A DNA stretch of 64,000 nt from Mycteria americana. Its lineage: Eukaryota; Chordata; Aves; Ciconiiformes; Ciconiidae. Location: the NCBI RefSeq assembly GCF_035582795.1, contig NC_134370.1, forward strand, positions 46,487,501-46,551,500. Direction: 5' to 3'. Below the pieces are notes generated by a model, which was given only the letters and a program-made list of their open reading frames with translations, was not told where the DNA came from and did no database searches. The translations under genes and the position numbers were made by a program. This document shows positions 31,331 through 42,721 of this stretch, piece by piece. How positions within the stretch are numbered: position 1 is the first letter of the stretch; every line of letters starts with the position of its first letter.

Positions 31331-32106
31331 TCTGGTGCTCCTCCCCTTGCAGCTGCCAGAGCCACTCAGCCAGCTTTCTCCTGGCACTGCTGCAGGGGGA
31401 GCTGGCTCCTGGGAGCACCCTTGCCCTGCTCCCAGCAAGGGCTGCTGACAGGCGACCGCAGCACCTACATGCACTGCAGACCACACAGTACCCAGCACAG
31501 GGGCAGCGTCTCGCAAGGCCAAGGCAATCCTTCATGGGAGCCAACCAAAGGAACTGTCAGCAAATTATGACTCTGCACATGCCAGCATCCTGTCAAGGGC
31601 GCTCCGGGCTCATGTCTACCTTTCCCATGACTTCCTCCATTCCCTCCGGAGCCTCAGGATATGGGAAGCCAAGCACTTGGACGGCAGTGCTGCCTCATGG
31701 GTGGTTCCTGGGGCAACAAGGGTGCTTCCTTCTTCCCTGCTTGCGGCTGGGAAGGCTGGGTGAGGAAGGCTCTGCCACACCAACCCCTGGGGGGAATGCT
31801 GTGCCGGTCTCAAGGAGTCCGCGTGTGGGAAAGGGGCTGGAGAGTCAAGGAGAAAGGACAGGAGATGCACCAAGTGCTGAGCGGTGACTGAGCTCCAGTT
31901 CGTGTGGGGAAGAGGCTCACTTACTGCTCATGGTGCAGAGGAAGGAGGACACAGCTCTCTCTGGGACTTGTTGCTTCACGGAAGAAGCTAGACTGCAAGG
32001 CATCTCAGGAGGTCACTAGTCCAAATGCCTGCTCCAAGCAGGGCTAGCCCCAAAGCTAGAGCAGGCTGCTCAGTGCCTGAGCCCCTTTGAAACTTGAGTG
32101 TGATAC

Positions 32107-32669
32107 TGTCCTGGTTTCGGCTGGGATAGAGTTAATTTTTTTCCTACTAGTTGGTATAGTGCTGTGTTTTGGAGTTTAGTATGAGAATAATATTGATGAC
32201 ACACTGATTTTTTAGTTGTTGCTAAGTCATGCGTACAGTAGTCAAGGACTTTTCAGCTTCCCATGCTCTGCCGGGCGCACAAGAAACTGGGAGGGGCCAC
32301 AGCCAGGATAGTTGATCCAAACTGACCAAAGGGCTAGTCCATACCATATGACGTCATGCTCAGTATATAAACTGGGGGGAGTTGGAGGGGGGGTAGCGGT
32401 CGCTGCTCGGGGACTGGCTGGGCATCGGTCGGCGGGTGGTGAGCGGTTGTATCACTGGGTTTTTTCCTGGGTTTTGTTCCTCTCTCGCTCTCTCGTTGTT
32501 TTCCTTTTCATTACAATTTATTATTATTATTATTACTATTTTCTTCCAATTATTAAACTGTTCAAATCTCAACGCACGAGTTTCCTTACCTTTGCTCTTC
32601 CAGTTCTCTTCCCCATCCCACCGGGAGGCTGTGTGGTACTTAATTGCCGACTGGGGCTAAACCACAACA
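32107..32669 (+). mobile_element. Solo LTR of an avian ERV (ERVL-like), complete
   Basis: A 563-base fossil LTR starting TGTCCTGGTTTCGGC and ending CCACAACA, with a perfect 5-base target duplication (GATAC at 32102-32106 and 32670-32674). It has a TATATAA box near 32364, a TTATTAAACTG signal near 32551 and a TTATTATTATTATTA run. No internal genes remain. The identical copy with the same target duplication at 45675-46237 shows one insertion copied by the palindrome. Confidence 0.95.
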
Positions 32670-32699
32670 GATACCCAGGCACGGAGAATCCATGAGAGA

Positions 32700-33240
32700 T
32701 GGAGAGTCTGCCCCAGACGGAGGCACATTCACGCTGTCCCAGGCTAACATGTGGTTGCATGATGTGCCCTTTGGTTGAATTAAAAAGGCACAGCAACTAG
32801 CCTGGATTTCTTCTTACGCACTGGATATGTCCATATCTTGTACACTTGTCTGGTACTAGCTCAGCAGTCAGTGAGTGAGAAGCAGGCATTGCTAGGGTAA
32901 TGAAGATGATTCCTACTGTACAACGTGCAAATAGGCCAGGTGGATCATTTCTAGCACAGGTTTCTTGGTCTATATAACTTTGTCGGATAAGAGCCTCTGC
33001 CACAATCCATGCTGCATGCCCGTAAGTGATTTGTTTTGCAGGACTCTACTCATTACCTGTTCCCGGGCTAAAATCTGCCTTGTGCTGCTACTGGTTTTAG
33101 TGCTGGATGGTGGCTTTGGTGAATCCCCATGCCAGCACTGATGAATGAAGAAGTACATCTGACCAGGACGTACCTTCCCCTACATACACAGGGGGCACCA
33201 TTTTCTTTCAGCTGCCATTTTCTTATTACACACCGTAGCC
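32700..33240. other. Unidentified segment, lower GC
   Basis: Its minus strand (mirror 45104-45644 plus) has a short frame with PPGLFARCTVGIIFITLAMP that I cannot assign. A 100-base part is shared in diverged form with 24590-24690. It could be an old element fragment. No start or splice support is visible. Confidence 0.35.
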
Positions 33241-33575
33241 AAGATGTTTTCATCGTGCTCTGTGATTGGATGACAGCCATTTCTTGACCCTGTCATACCC
33301 ACCTGCTCTCAGGCAGACCTGTGGTTGGCTGTCAGGACCAGCCAACCCTACCTGTGTACCCAGAAGCACATCAGACAAGGAAGCCCCCACTCACTAACTA
33401 CAGGGAAGAGGCAACTTTTGACAGCAGCATTCCCCGTGGGTTCTCATACTGCTTTGTGATTGCACGATGGCCATTTTCGACACTGTCATGCCCACATGTT
33501 TTCAGTTCTCCCTCTGATGGACTGTCCATTTCCTTTGGACCAGGAAGTGTTTGGATATAAAAAGATATACCGTGA
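33240..33575 (+). repeat. Promoter-like module, copy 3
   Basis: As at 6700-7040, ending at TATAAAA 33556-33562, with ATTGGATGACAGCC at about 33266. It is followed by the CACCTAGCGCAAG segment. Mirrored at 44769-45104. Confidence 0.5.
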
Positions 33576-34271
33576 AGCGGTATCTACTATGCAATGAACA
33601 GAAGCACCTAGCGCAAGCAATATTTCTGTGGATGGCCCATTGCCTGCAGAGCCAGAGGTGGCCTTGCAGTCAACATCCAAGCGATCTTCTGGCTTCTGGC
33701 CCATCAGGTGCTCAGGTAGCAGGGAGCTCCCTTGCAGATACCCAGGCCGTCATCCCGCTGCCAGCTCACGGGAGCACTCAGACAAGAAGGACTTCTGGAA
33801 GAGGCCACTCTCGATTGTTTTTGAAGGGTCATGACAATTGAGAGGAGGTGTGGATGACTTTGAGGGAGACGGGAAAGGTCTTGGTTTGGTGGAATAGGTA
33901 TGTCCAGAGCTTTTTTCCAGCACTGGCAAGCATTGTCCAATGCCTGAGCATGGACCAAAATATTAAAGGACCCGCAAAAGCAATAATTTCCATCACCAGA
34001 TGAAAGTAGCTGCGATTCCCCTTTGGCTCTGGAGCAGGAAAGTGTCGTTCATGAGTCGGTGTGGAGGTGGTACACGTGGCAGTGCCTGCCTGCGTGCAGA
34101 ACAAGGGTGGGAGGTGGTCGCGGTTGAGGGGTGAGCAGGAGGAGCGGCTTGAGGAAGTGTGTGCGTGCGCGGGGGGCTGGAAGGGGGAGGCCGGCCAGCC
34201 TGTGAAGTGGAGGAGCAGGAGAAAGGCCAGGCTCTGGTCCGGAGGAGCAGACGGCAGCACTGCCCACAGGT

Positions 34272-34343
34272 GCATTGCAGGTACGGTGGTGAGCAGAGCT
34301 GCCTTCCAAGCAGTTGACGCGGTTTTTAATTCTGGCCAATGCT
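34272..34343 (+). pseudogene. tRNA-Gly (TCC) pseudogene
   Basis: Acceptor six of seven paired, anticodon arm perfect, B box GGTTTTTAATTC no longer functional. Mirrored at 44001-44072. Confidence 0.85.
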
Positions 34344-36052
34344 GCCAAACGCCTCTTCAGCCTGGCTCCAGGGTGCCTTATATCTTCTGCAGGTAGCCTC
34401 TCGTGCTCAAATAGCACCCAGCTTTCCCCTGAGGGTTCAAGCTGCCCCCTTCACCTCTCCGCAGCCTTGAGACCAACTGAGACCAGTGCTTTCTGCCTGC
34501 TGGGAGGGCTCCAGGCTGGGCTCTTCACTGCAGTGCTGGTAGCAGCTGCCAGGAGAGAGGCTTTTTTGGCCTGGCACAGAGCTGCACCTGCTGCTGCTGC
34601 AGAATGCTTGCACCTGGCAAGAAAAGCATGCTGCTGTGGCAGCATGAAGTGTACAAGGGAAGATTGAGAATGCCTAGGTGGTGGTCAAGGGACAGACTGG
34701 GCTTCATGAGGCCAGCTATGCAATTTTGGAGTGTGGTGGGAGGAAGCCTGTTCTATATGTAATGGTTCAAAGGCCTGTCTGTCTGATCTGAAGTCACCCT
34801 GGAGACACTGACCTGCCCTGTCCAGGCTCCGGCATTGCACAGACACCCTGAAGTTTACTGGCACTGGTTTTGAAGATGTTCCTGGTAAGTGGGAACTGAG
34901 ACACCCTCATTTCTCTTGCAGCTTATAGGCTGTGGTCCAAGGAAAAGACAAGGAGCCTCTCACAAAGAGATTCTCTACCTGAAGGGGGTGAAGCTTCTCA
35001 AGTCTCTCATTGCAGGGCTGCTTAAAGAAACAAACAATGTTCTTTGCTGTGCTATTAGGGTGTATGTGGGGTCTGTGTTAGTACAGCATTTACAGACTAC
35101 CACCCTGTCATCAGCAGTGCTATAAGTAAGTGATGTTACGAAGACATAGATTGTGATTGCATATGCTCCGTTCCTTACTGAAATGCCCACCCTAAACCCA
35201 TCTTGCAGTCACATTGCCTACGTCCAGACACAAAAAGCAGTGCTTTGCTCCTTTCCTCTCTATAGCCATCCCCTGGAGTTTATCCCCAAAACACCAATGA
35301 AAGAGAGAAGTGCCATAACTGTTTTTCATATGAAGTTTGTGAACAACAATTGAGGTCTGAAAAGTTAACTCAAATATCTGTACTAATATTCGCAATGAAC
35401 AATTGGGCAACTGGTACCACAGGTCCGTGATGACGCGGTTAGGGACTCATGCTCAATGTCCCTGAGGCTTTCTGGTGCTCTGGTATCAGTTCAGGGAGCT
35501 CTATCCACAACTGGTGGAAAGCTCACGACAGAAGACAGCGCTCTTCCTTGCAGAGCAGGGGGGGTAACTGACAGAGGAGGAGAACAAACCACCACGAGTC
35601 TCCAGCTATGCTGCACAAAGTCTTTAATGAGAAGGAGCAAATGCAGTGGCACAGAACAGAGACCAAGAAACACGTCTGCAGGGTTCAGGGAGGCACAGAG
35701 AATGGCTCATTTCCCAAGGACAAGCTCCACACAAAGCGCTTGCCTTTCCCCATTCTGCTCTACCTGCTGGCAATCCCAGCCCACCAAGAGCAGTCCCTAA
35801 CTGCAGCACCCTCCCCCCATCAGCAGGAGATTCAGCAAAGCAGAAGAGAATGAGCCCTTTCTCAAGGAGCTCAGAGCAAAGCAGAGCCAGAGGAGGCAGG
35901 GCGAGGCCTGCCCTGCAGCCAGGAGCAGTGGGCATGGGTCCCTCCTGCCAGGTGGAAGAGGTCAGCCAGCCCATCTGCAAGGCGTGGGCATGCTCCTGCT
36001 GCTGCAGGGTCCCCGTGTTCCGTCCCGCTCCAAAGGGGATGATCCGCCGGCT

Positions 36053-36370
36053 TCAGCAGTTCAGACTGCAGCGGGGGGGAGGCAGACACAGCCCTGACCC
36101 CCCCAGACCAAGGGAGCCCCCAGAAGAGATGGGAACCCCGCCGGCACTGAGGGAGCTCCCAACAGCAGCTGACAGAGAGGATCCCACGGCTGTGCTCTGA
36201 GGGAAAGAGGTGAGGATGGGGCCCGGCAGGGTCACCACCACCGGGGAGGCCTCGATGAACACCGTTGAGTCAGCACAGCGGGCGACACAGGGCTCACTGC
36301 AGCTGCTTGCAAGCGGGGTTGGGGCAGAAGTGCCGCAGGGGCGTGGGAGACAGGGTGTGAAGCAAGACAT
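36053..36370 (-). CDS. Feather-type beta-keratin (corneous beta protein), palindrome copy L
   Basis: A 105-residue keratin identical to the protein at 41974-42291. Cys 3, 7, 12, 24, 28 and 32 lie at the N-terminus, the beta core box about 33-66 contains [21 protein letters not shown], and the Gly/Ser tail ends in [12 protein letters not shown]. The full gene is present on the minus strand: TATA at about 36994-37000, exon 1 ending at 36934, intron to 36392, coding exon, and ATTAAA at 35623-35628. It is the head-to-head partner of the gene at 41974, with about 4.3 kb between promoters. The tail differs from classical feather keratin tails (YGGRYCGRRCLPC type), so a feather-like, scale or claw subfamily is possible. 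Confidence 0.95.
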   Translation of the reverse strand: MSCFTPCLPRPCGTSAPTPLASSCSEPCVARCADSTVFIEASPVVVTLPGPILTSFPQSTAVGSSLSAAVGSSLSAGGVPISSGGSLGLGGSGLCLPPPRCSLNC

Positions 36371-36390
36371 CTCTCGGTGAGGGAGGCAAA

Positions 36391-36934
36391 GCTGAAAGAC
36401 AGAGCAGGCAGGGAGCACGAACCTCAATATCATCTGTCTTTCTTTTCCTCAGCTCTCTCCGTGGACAGTCTTTGTTTTAAAAACACACACGGTGCCTACA
36501 GCTCCCACGGCCCTCATTGGGCCCTCTGAGTGGCACGGCACAGGAAGGCTGAACCACTTTTGGGATAGGACCCAGGCACGCTGGGTTTAAAGCACTCATG
36601 GAAAGACTGATCATACCCCATCCCTAGAACAAACATTGCTGCACTGCAGAAGGCACTGGGTGCGCTTGGCCATTTGGTTGGAGAGCATCTGCCTAAGGCA
36701 GACATTCTGGTGGGCAGACCTCCCTGCAGCTGAGCCCCACTGATCCCCTTCTGCTTGAAAGAACCCCCCTCTTCCCAGCTCTCCCCGGCCACCACCGTCA
36801 AAAGGGAAAGAGGTGACAGCCCTTCGACAGTTCTATTGCAGGGCCAAGCCGAGGCAGCCCAAGTATCAACCTGAGGAGCCCACCATGACAGCAGTTCAGC
36901 CCACAGGGACAGAGGGAGCAGACTCAGGCTTACC
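36391..36934 (-). other. 5' UTR intron of keratin copy L
   Basis: The intron, about 542 bases, lies between the non-coding exon 1 (last base 36934) and the coding exon (first base 36391). It has GTAAGC at the donor and TCTTTCAG at the acceptor. A single intron in the 5' UTR is the standard layout of avian feather keratin genes. Confidence 0.85.
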
Positions 36935-36993
36935 TTGTTCCTCGAGGAAAGGGAGGCAAGAGAGGAGGATGCAGAGCCTGGAGCAGTGCAGGC

Positions 36994-37000
36994 TTTTATG
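36994..37000 (-). promoter_or_regulatory. TATA box of keratin copy L
   Basis: CATAAAA on the minus strand, about 65 bases upstream of the splice donor, so exon 1 would be about 38 bases long, the size known for this family. Confidence 0.8.
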
Positions 37001-37146
37001 CTGTGTCCCAGAGCCCCGCAGGGCCACAAACATTCCTTGCTCATGAAGCATCTGAACACCTAGCAGCTGTCGCTTGCCAGGGCCTTGCTGGTGATTAAGC
37101 CCTTGCCTCTTTCATCTGAAATGAAGTTATACTCCCTTTTCATACT

Positions 37147-40100
37147 ACCGAACGTCGAAACAATTCATCAGTGTCCCAGATTCATAAGCCAATTAACTCA
37201 GAGGTCTCGGGCTAGTGTAGAATGAGTTTTTAAGTGGGTTTGCGTCATACAGATTGCCATTGTCCCATTTCCCCCTTCATGGTAAGTGTGGCCACCAGTC
37301 ACGGTGAAATTCAGCTATGGGGGACACCTCGCGTTAGCTCTCAGGTGCTTTCAGTGCAGGCACTCAGGCTAACCCTGGCAGACATTTCTCCCCGCGGGTC
37401 ATTGGGAGACTGTGGAGTAAGTTCAGGTAGACGGTCAAGATTGCACAATCACACGTGGGAGAAGAGACGCAGCTCTCCAGGGATGTGGCAAAGCTCAATG
37501 TCAAAGAAGGATCATTGTGGGCTGTAGGGAAGCCCCTTGCGGGCAGGAGTGACAGCCACAAAGACCTTGCATACGCCCATCAGGCTCTGCCACAGCCTGT
37601 TTGTAATGCCCACAAGCCCAGGGAGATTCATAGGCAGATTCATAGGCAGATTCATAACGATGAAGAGCAGACCAGAGAGTCAGGCAGGTCTCTTTCAAGT
37701 GACTTCTCCAAGGCTGGTCTCTTTCAAGTGACTTCTCCATGGGATCTCCATAGCCATGTCCCTGAACTACTTGACCAGGCCCTCATGCTTCTTCCAACCA
37801 GGGGTCTGGGCTCAGCTTGGGAAGTGGCGAACCTGTTGGAAAGAAGCAAATCAAGGCATAGGAGGGTGATCAAAGAGATGCCTGCCTCCTTCCCTGAAAG
37901 AGACCCACCCCCAAGTGGCTCTGTTTTGCTCAGCAAGGGCATCTCAAAGGCCAAAGGCCTGGATGGCCTCCTTTTGAGAAGAGGCGCAGGGCAGGGAGCC
38001 AAAAGCTCGCAGCTCTTTTTCCTGGGTCAGGGATGGGGTGGCCCATTCCATGCATTTCAAACTACAAATGGACATCGGATCAGTGTCCCAGAGCACCTGG
38101 GAGTCATTGTGATGTGGCAGAGTTGGGAAAAACCCTGAACTCCCGGCAAACATGAGTCATTGTGCTGTGGACTTCAGTGGACACGGTGCCCCAGCCTCAG
38201 GCGTGTCGGGGATAACAGAGCTCACAGCCTCATTCCTCCCACAGGGCTGCTTTCTTCAAGGGCATTTCCACACATTGTAGCACCATTTCTGAAACAACTG
38301 CTGCTTCTATGGAATCTCACGCTGCTGCTGCCTTCCAAGGCATTGCCTTTCAGTGGCTGATCAAGGGCCCATGAGACTCAGTGCACCCCAGAATAATGAA
38401 GGTTAGAAGGGACCTCTGGATGTTCTCTGGGACGACTTCGGGCTCCAAGCAGACTAAACTTCCCATACACCTCAGGAAGCTCTGGGCCTTCATCGACTTC
38501 TGAACACTGCCTCTGTCGGAGAGGTCACTGTCTCTTGGGCAGCTCTTCCAGGGCTGCACCATGCCCCCTGTCACTTCTTTTCCCACACAGACAGCTGGCA
38601 TTTCCCTTGTTGCAACTTGTTAGCTTTGATCTTGCCCTCTCGCAGTGCACCTCTCCGGAGAGTCTGGCTCCATCCTTACACGACCTCCTGTCGCCGTTGG
38701 GAGGCTGCAGTTCTTCACTTGCCTGGAACTTTCCTCTCACTGGCCCATCTGCTACTCAGGTACCAGTGACCTTGCAATCAGCATCCAAGCCATGTGCCTC
38801 CTTCTTTCCTACCAAGTATTCAGGCACAAGCAACTTCACAAGCACCTAGGGCTGCCCTGAGCCTACTCTGGCCCATCACCTGCAGAGACAGAAGTGACCT
38901 TAAAATCAAAATGCAAACCACACGCCTGCTGCTGGCCTAGCAAGCAATGAGGTAGAAGGGAACTCACCAGCACATAGCCCAAAATGTGCACGCTGCTGCT
39001 TACCAGGAACACAAGCACCTAGCGCAAGCCATGTTCCTGCACATGGCCTGCGGAGCCAGATGCGACCTCACAGTCAACATCTAAGCCATGTTCTAGCTTC
39101 TGGCCACTCAGGTACTCAGGTAGCAGGGAGCTCACCTGCAGATACCCATGCTGTCTTTGTGCTGACAACTCGTGACAAGCACTCAGACAAGGAGGACTTC
39201 TGGAAGAGGATTGTCTTTGAAGGGTGATGGCAACTGGGAGAGGTTCCTGAGGCCTGGAAGAAGTCAATGCCACTCCTGTCTTCCAGAAGGGCATGAAGGA
39301 GGACTTGGGAAACCAGAGGCTGCTCAGCCTCACCTCGATCCCTGGGAAGGGGCAGGAGCAACTCATCCTGGAAACCCTCTCCAGACAAATGAAGAACATG
39401 AAGGTGATTGATTGTTTTTTTCATTACATTATTCCTAGCCCATTTCTGTGTGACTGTGCTCTCCTCTTTTTGTGGGGGTCTGTGTTTGTGTGTGCGTGTG
39501 TGAGGTGTTGGCCAGGAACCTTCAGCTTGCATCAAACCAAAATGGGCACACCAATCCAGATGTGGCCCCTGCAGTGGCAAGGGAAGGGCAACGATCCTTC
39601 CCATCAGCTTTCATGAATGAGCTTGTCTTGGAAAGGAGCTTTTGAGATGACCCACTCCAACCATGTATCCACCAAACAGGTATGCTTTCATCTGAGCAGG
39701 GGCTTGGTGAAAGGAGGCCTGGTCCCCACCCTACCAGCCAGGGGCTCTCACAGCTGAGCCTCCCAGGCCCACAAGTGGGCTACCAGGAGATGACAGTGAG
39801 GGTGCCAGCACTGGTGAGAAGATTCCAGGGTTATGGGGTAAGGTCTGGAGATGGACGGGAAGTAAATACCAGGATTAGGAGTAAAGGCTCCCTCGGGGAT
39901 TTGCAGTGGAAGCTGTGCTGGGACACAGAGAGATGGAGCCAAACTCTCCGGAGAGGTGCACTGCAAAAGGACAAGAGACAAGTTGCAACAAGGGAAATAC
40001 CGTCTGTCATTGTGGGAAAAGAAGTGACAGAGGGTGCGGTGTAGTCCTGGAAGAGCTGCGCAAGAGACAGTGACCTCTCCGACAGTGGCAGTGCTCAGAA

Positions 40101-40774
40101 GTTGACGGGAGTCTTCTGAGGTAACTGGGAAGCTTGGTCTGCTCAGAGCAGGAGGTTGGCCCAGAAAACCTGGGGAAATGATCCATCCCACATTATTCTG
40201 GGGTGCACTGAGTCTCATGGGCCCCTGAGCAGGCAGCAAAAGGCTATGCCTTGGACGGCAGAAGTGGCACGAGATTGCACAGAAGTACCAGTTGTTTCAG
40301 GAATGGTGCTAACACCTGAGGAAATGGTCTTGAGGAAAGCGGCACTTTGGGGCTATGGGCTCTGGTATGCCTGGCATGCCTGAGACGAGGGCACCGTGTC
40401 CACTGAATTCCACAGCAGGGTGACTCATGTTTGCCAGGAGTTCAGGGTTTTTCCCAAGTCTTCCACATCACGGTGACTCCCAGGTGCTCTGGGAGACTGA
40501 TCCAATGTCCCTTTGTAGATTGAAATGCATGGAATGGGCCACCCTATCCCTGACCCAGGAAAAAGGGCCATGAGCTTTTGGCTCCCTGCCCTGCGTCCCT
40601 CCTCAAAAACAGGCCATCAGGCCTTTGGCCTGTGGGATGCCCTTGCTGAGCAAAACAGGTCAGTTTGGGTGTGGGTCTCTTTTGGGGAAGAACACAGGCA
40701 TCTCTTTGATCACACAGCCAGGCCGTGGTAGAGCCTGATGAGCGTAAGCAAGCTCCTCGTGGCAGTCACTCCTG
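37147..40774. repeat. Palindrome spacer segment S
   Basis: The unique-looking centre of the young palindrome, with a near-perfect direct copy at 51472-55100 (offset 14325). It has no gene I can support. Its two ends (37181 to about 38650 and about 39950 to 41165) are themselves diverged inverted copies of each other, with matches such as TCCCTTGTTGCAACTTG on opposite strands. It contains small tandem duplications: 12 bases three times at about 37625-37660, and AAGTGACTTCTCCA units at 37690-37740. Confidence 0.85.
38755..39185 (+). repeat. Degenerate tandem repeat, about 130-170 bp units
   Basis: Three units with a GTGACCT..CAATCAGCATCCAAGCCA-type core (38766, 38894, 39062) and a CACCTGCAGA/CAGGTAGCAGGGAGCTCACC-type end. 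Single units also occur at about 7100-7200 and 33640-33740. It lies at the axis of the palindrome. Confidence 0.6.
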
Positions 40775-41165
40775 CCTGCAGGTGGCTTCCCTCCATGCCA
40801 CAATGGTCTTTCCTAGACGTTGAGCTTTGCCACATTGCTGGTGAGATGAGTCTCTTCTCCCATATGGGACTATGCAGTCTTGACATTCTGCCTGAACTTA
40901 CCCCCAGTCTTCTGTGTGTCTACGATGACCTGCGGGGGGAAATGACCTGCGGGGGGAAATGTCTGCCAGGGTTAGCCTGAGTGCCTGCACTGAAAGCACT
41001 TGAGAGCTAACTCAAGGTGTCCTTCACGGTTGAATTCCACCATGATTCGTGGACAAACTCACCATGAAGAGGCTGAAGTGACCATGGCAATCCATATGAT
41101 GCAAAACCAGTTAAAATCTCTGCACAGCTAGCCTGAGACCGCTGAGTTAACTGGCCTTATGAAGC
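40775..41165. other. Remainder of palindrome spacer
   Basis: Diverged inverted copy of about 37180-37560, not included in the second spacer copy. It has an 18-base direct repeat (GACCTGCGGGGGGAAAT twice) at about 40928-40964. No gene. Confidence 0.7.
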
Positions 41166-41343
41166 TGGGACACTGATGAATTGTTTCGACGTTCGGTAGT
41201 ATGAAAAGGGAGTATAACTTCATTTCAGATGAAAGAGGCAAGGGCTTAATCACCAGCAAGGCCCTGGCAAGCGACAGCTGCTAGGTGTTCAGATGCTTCA
41301 TGAGCAAGGAATGTTTGTGGCCCCGCGGGGCTCTGGGACACAG

Positions 41344-41350
41344 CATAAAA
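41344..41350 (+). promoter_or_regulatory. TATA box of keratin copy R
   Basis: CATAAAA preceded by GGGACACAG. A start about 28 bases downstream (near 41373) gives a 38-base first exon ending at 41410. Confidence 0.8.
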
Positions 41351-41410
41351 GCCTGCACTGCTCCAGGCTCTGCATCCTCCTCTCTTGCCTCCCTTTCCTC
41401 GAGGAACAAG

Positions 41411-41952
41411 GTAAGCCTGAGTCTGCTCCCTCTGTCCCTGTGGGCTGAACTGCTGTCATGGTGGGCTCCTCAGGTTGATACTTGGGCTGCCTCGGCTTGG
41501 CCCTGCAATAGAACTGTCGAAGGGCTGTCACCTCTTTCCCTTTTGACGGTGGTGGCCGGGGAGAGCTGGGAAGAGGGGGGTTCTTTCAAGCAGAAGGGGA
41601 TCAGTGGGGCTCAGCTGCAGGGAGGTCTGCCCACCAGAATGTCTGCCTTAGGCAGATGCTCTCCAACCAAATGGCCAAGCGCACCCAGTGCCTTCTGCAG
41701 TGCAGCAATGTTTGTTCTAGGGATGGGGTATGATCAGTCTTTCCACGAGTGCTTTAAACCTAGCGTGCCTGGGTCCTATCCCAAAAGTGGTTCAGCCTTC
41801 CTGTGCCGTGCCACTCAGAGGGCCCAATGAGGGCCGTGGGAGCTGTAGGCACCGTGTGTGTTTTTAAAACAAAGACTGTCCACGGAGAGAGCTGAGGAAA
41901 AGAAAGACAGATGATATTGAGGTTCGTGCTCCCTGCCTGCTCTGTCTTTCAG
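41411..41952 (+). other. 5' UTR intron of keratin copy R
   Basis: 542 bases from GTAAGC to TCTTTCAG, with the coding exon starting at 41953. It is one base longer than the intron of copy 1. Confidence 0.85.
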
Positions 41953-41973
41953 CTTTGCCTCCCTCACCGAGAG

Positions 41974-42291
41974 ATGTCTTGCTTCACACCCTGTCTCCCA
42001 CGCCCCTGCGGCACTTCTGCCCCAACCCCGCTTGCAAGCAGCTGCAGTGAGCCCTGTGTCGCCCGCTGTGCTGACTCAACGGTGTTCATCGAGGCCTCCC
42101 CGGTGGTGGTGACCCTGCCGGGCCCCATCCTCACCTCTTTCCCTCAGAGCACAGCCGTGGGATCCTCTCTGTCAGCTGCTGTTGGGAGCTCCCTCAGTGC
42201 CGGCGGGGTTCCCATCTCTTCTGGGGGCTCCCTTGGTCTGGGGGGGTCAGGGCTGTGTCTGCCTCCCCCCCGCTGCAGTCTGAACTGCTGA
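41974..42291 (+). CDS. Feather-type beta-keratin (corneous beta protein), palindrome copy R
   Basis: A 105-residue corneous beta protein, identical in sequence to copy L and differing from copy 1 at residues 43 (Pro) and 79 (Val). The start MSC is preceded by ACCGAGAG 21 bases into exon 2. The core box with [10 protein letters not shown] forms the beta sheet that polymerises, and the nine cysteines at both ends cross-link filaments. Promoter, intron and poly(A) signal are all present, so this gene and copy L should be expressible. Both sit in the young palindrome arms, where gene conversion would keep them alike. Confidence 0.95.
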   Translation: MSCFTPCLPRPCGTSAPTPLASSCSEPCVARCADSTVFIEASPVVVTLPGPILTSFPQSTAVGSSLSAAVGSSLSAGGVPISSGGSLGLGGSGLCLPPPRCSLNC

Positions 42292-42715
42292 AGCCGGCGG
42301 ATCATCCCCTTTGGAGCGGGACGGAACACGGGGACCCTGCAGCAGCAGGAGCATGCCCACGCCTTGCAGATGGGCTGGCTGACCTCTTCCACCTGGCAGG
42401 AGGGACCCATGCCCACTGCTCCTGGCTGCAGGGCAGGCCTCGCCCTGCCTCCTCTGGCTCTGCTTTGCTCTGAGCTCCTTGAGAAAGGGCTCATTCTCTT
42501 CTGCTTTGCTGAATCTCCTGCTGATGGGGGGAGGGTGCTGCAGTTAGGGACTGCTCTTGGTGGGCTGGGATTGCCAGCAGGTAGAGCAGAATGGGGAAAG
42601 GCAAGCGCTTTGTGTGGAGCTTGTCCTTGGGAAATGAGCCATTCTCTGTGCCTCCCTGAACCCTGCAGACGTGTTTCTTGGTCTCTGTTCTGTGCCACTG
42701 CATTTGCTCCTTCTC

Positions 42716-42721
42716 ATTAAA
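42716..42721 (+). promoter_or_regulatory. Poly(A) signal of keratin copy R
   Basis: ATTAAA 425 bases after the stop codon. Cleavage would fall near 42735-42745. The mirror signal for copy L is 35623-35628. Confidence 0.75.

Larger units (their letters stand above)
30230..32105 (+). repeat. tRNA-Leu module, copy 3 of 3
   Basis: A direct copy of 3490-5310, with the CR1 scrap at about 30320-30510, the intact tRNA-Leu gene and a tail that ends at the LTR insertion (32107). Its distal half (31534-32105) is much closer to copy 1 than to copy 2. Confidence 0.75.
26875..37147. repeat. Young palindrome, inner left arm
   Basis: Repeated in reverse at 41197-51471. Positions sum to 78345 up to about 31072 and to 78344 beyond, so there is a single one-base length difference (in a T run beside the tRNA-Leu, about 31084). 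Differences seen through the translated frames are about ten in 10.3 kb. Near-identity extends about 35 bases further, to 37180/41165, and then drops suddenly. Confidence 0.95.

Noticed and set aside
31040-31570. Alanine/asparagine-rich and leucine/methionine-rich frames of more than 100 codons
   Set aside because: They are translations of the GCT/AAT trinucleotide array in different frames and strands, with no start context or conservation.
32700-33240. Assignment of the lower-GC segment to a named retroviral gene
   Set aside because: No recognisable viral motif is present. It is left unassigned.
38755-39185. CRISPR-like spaced repeats
   Set aside because: Units are long, degenerate and back to back, and the DNA is vertebrate.
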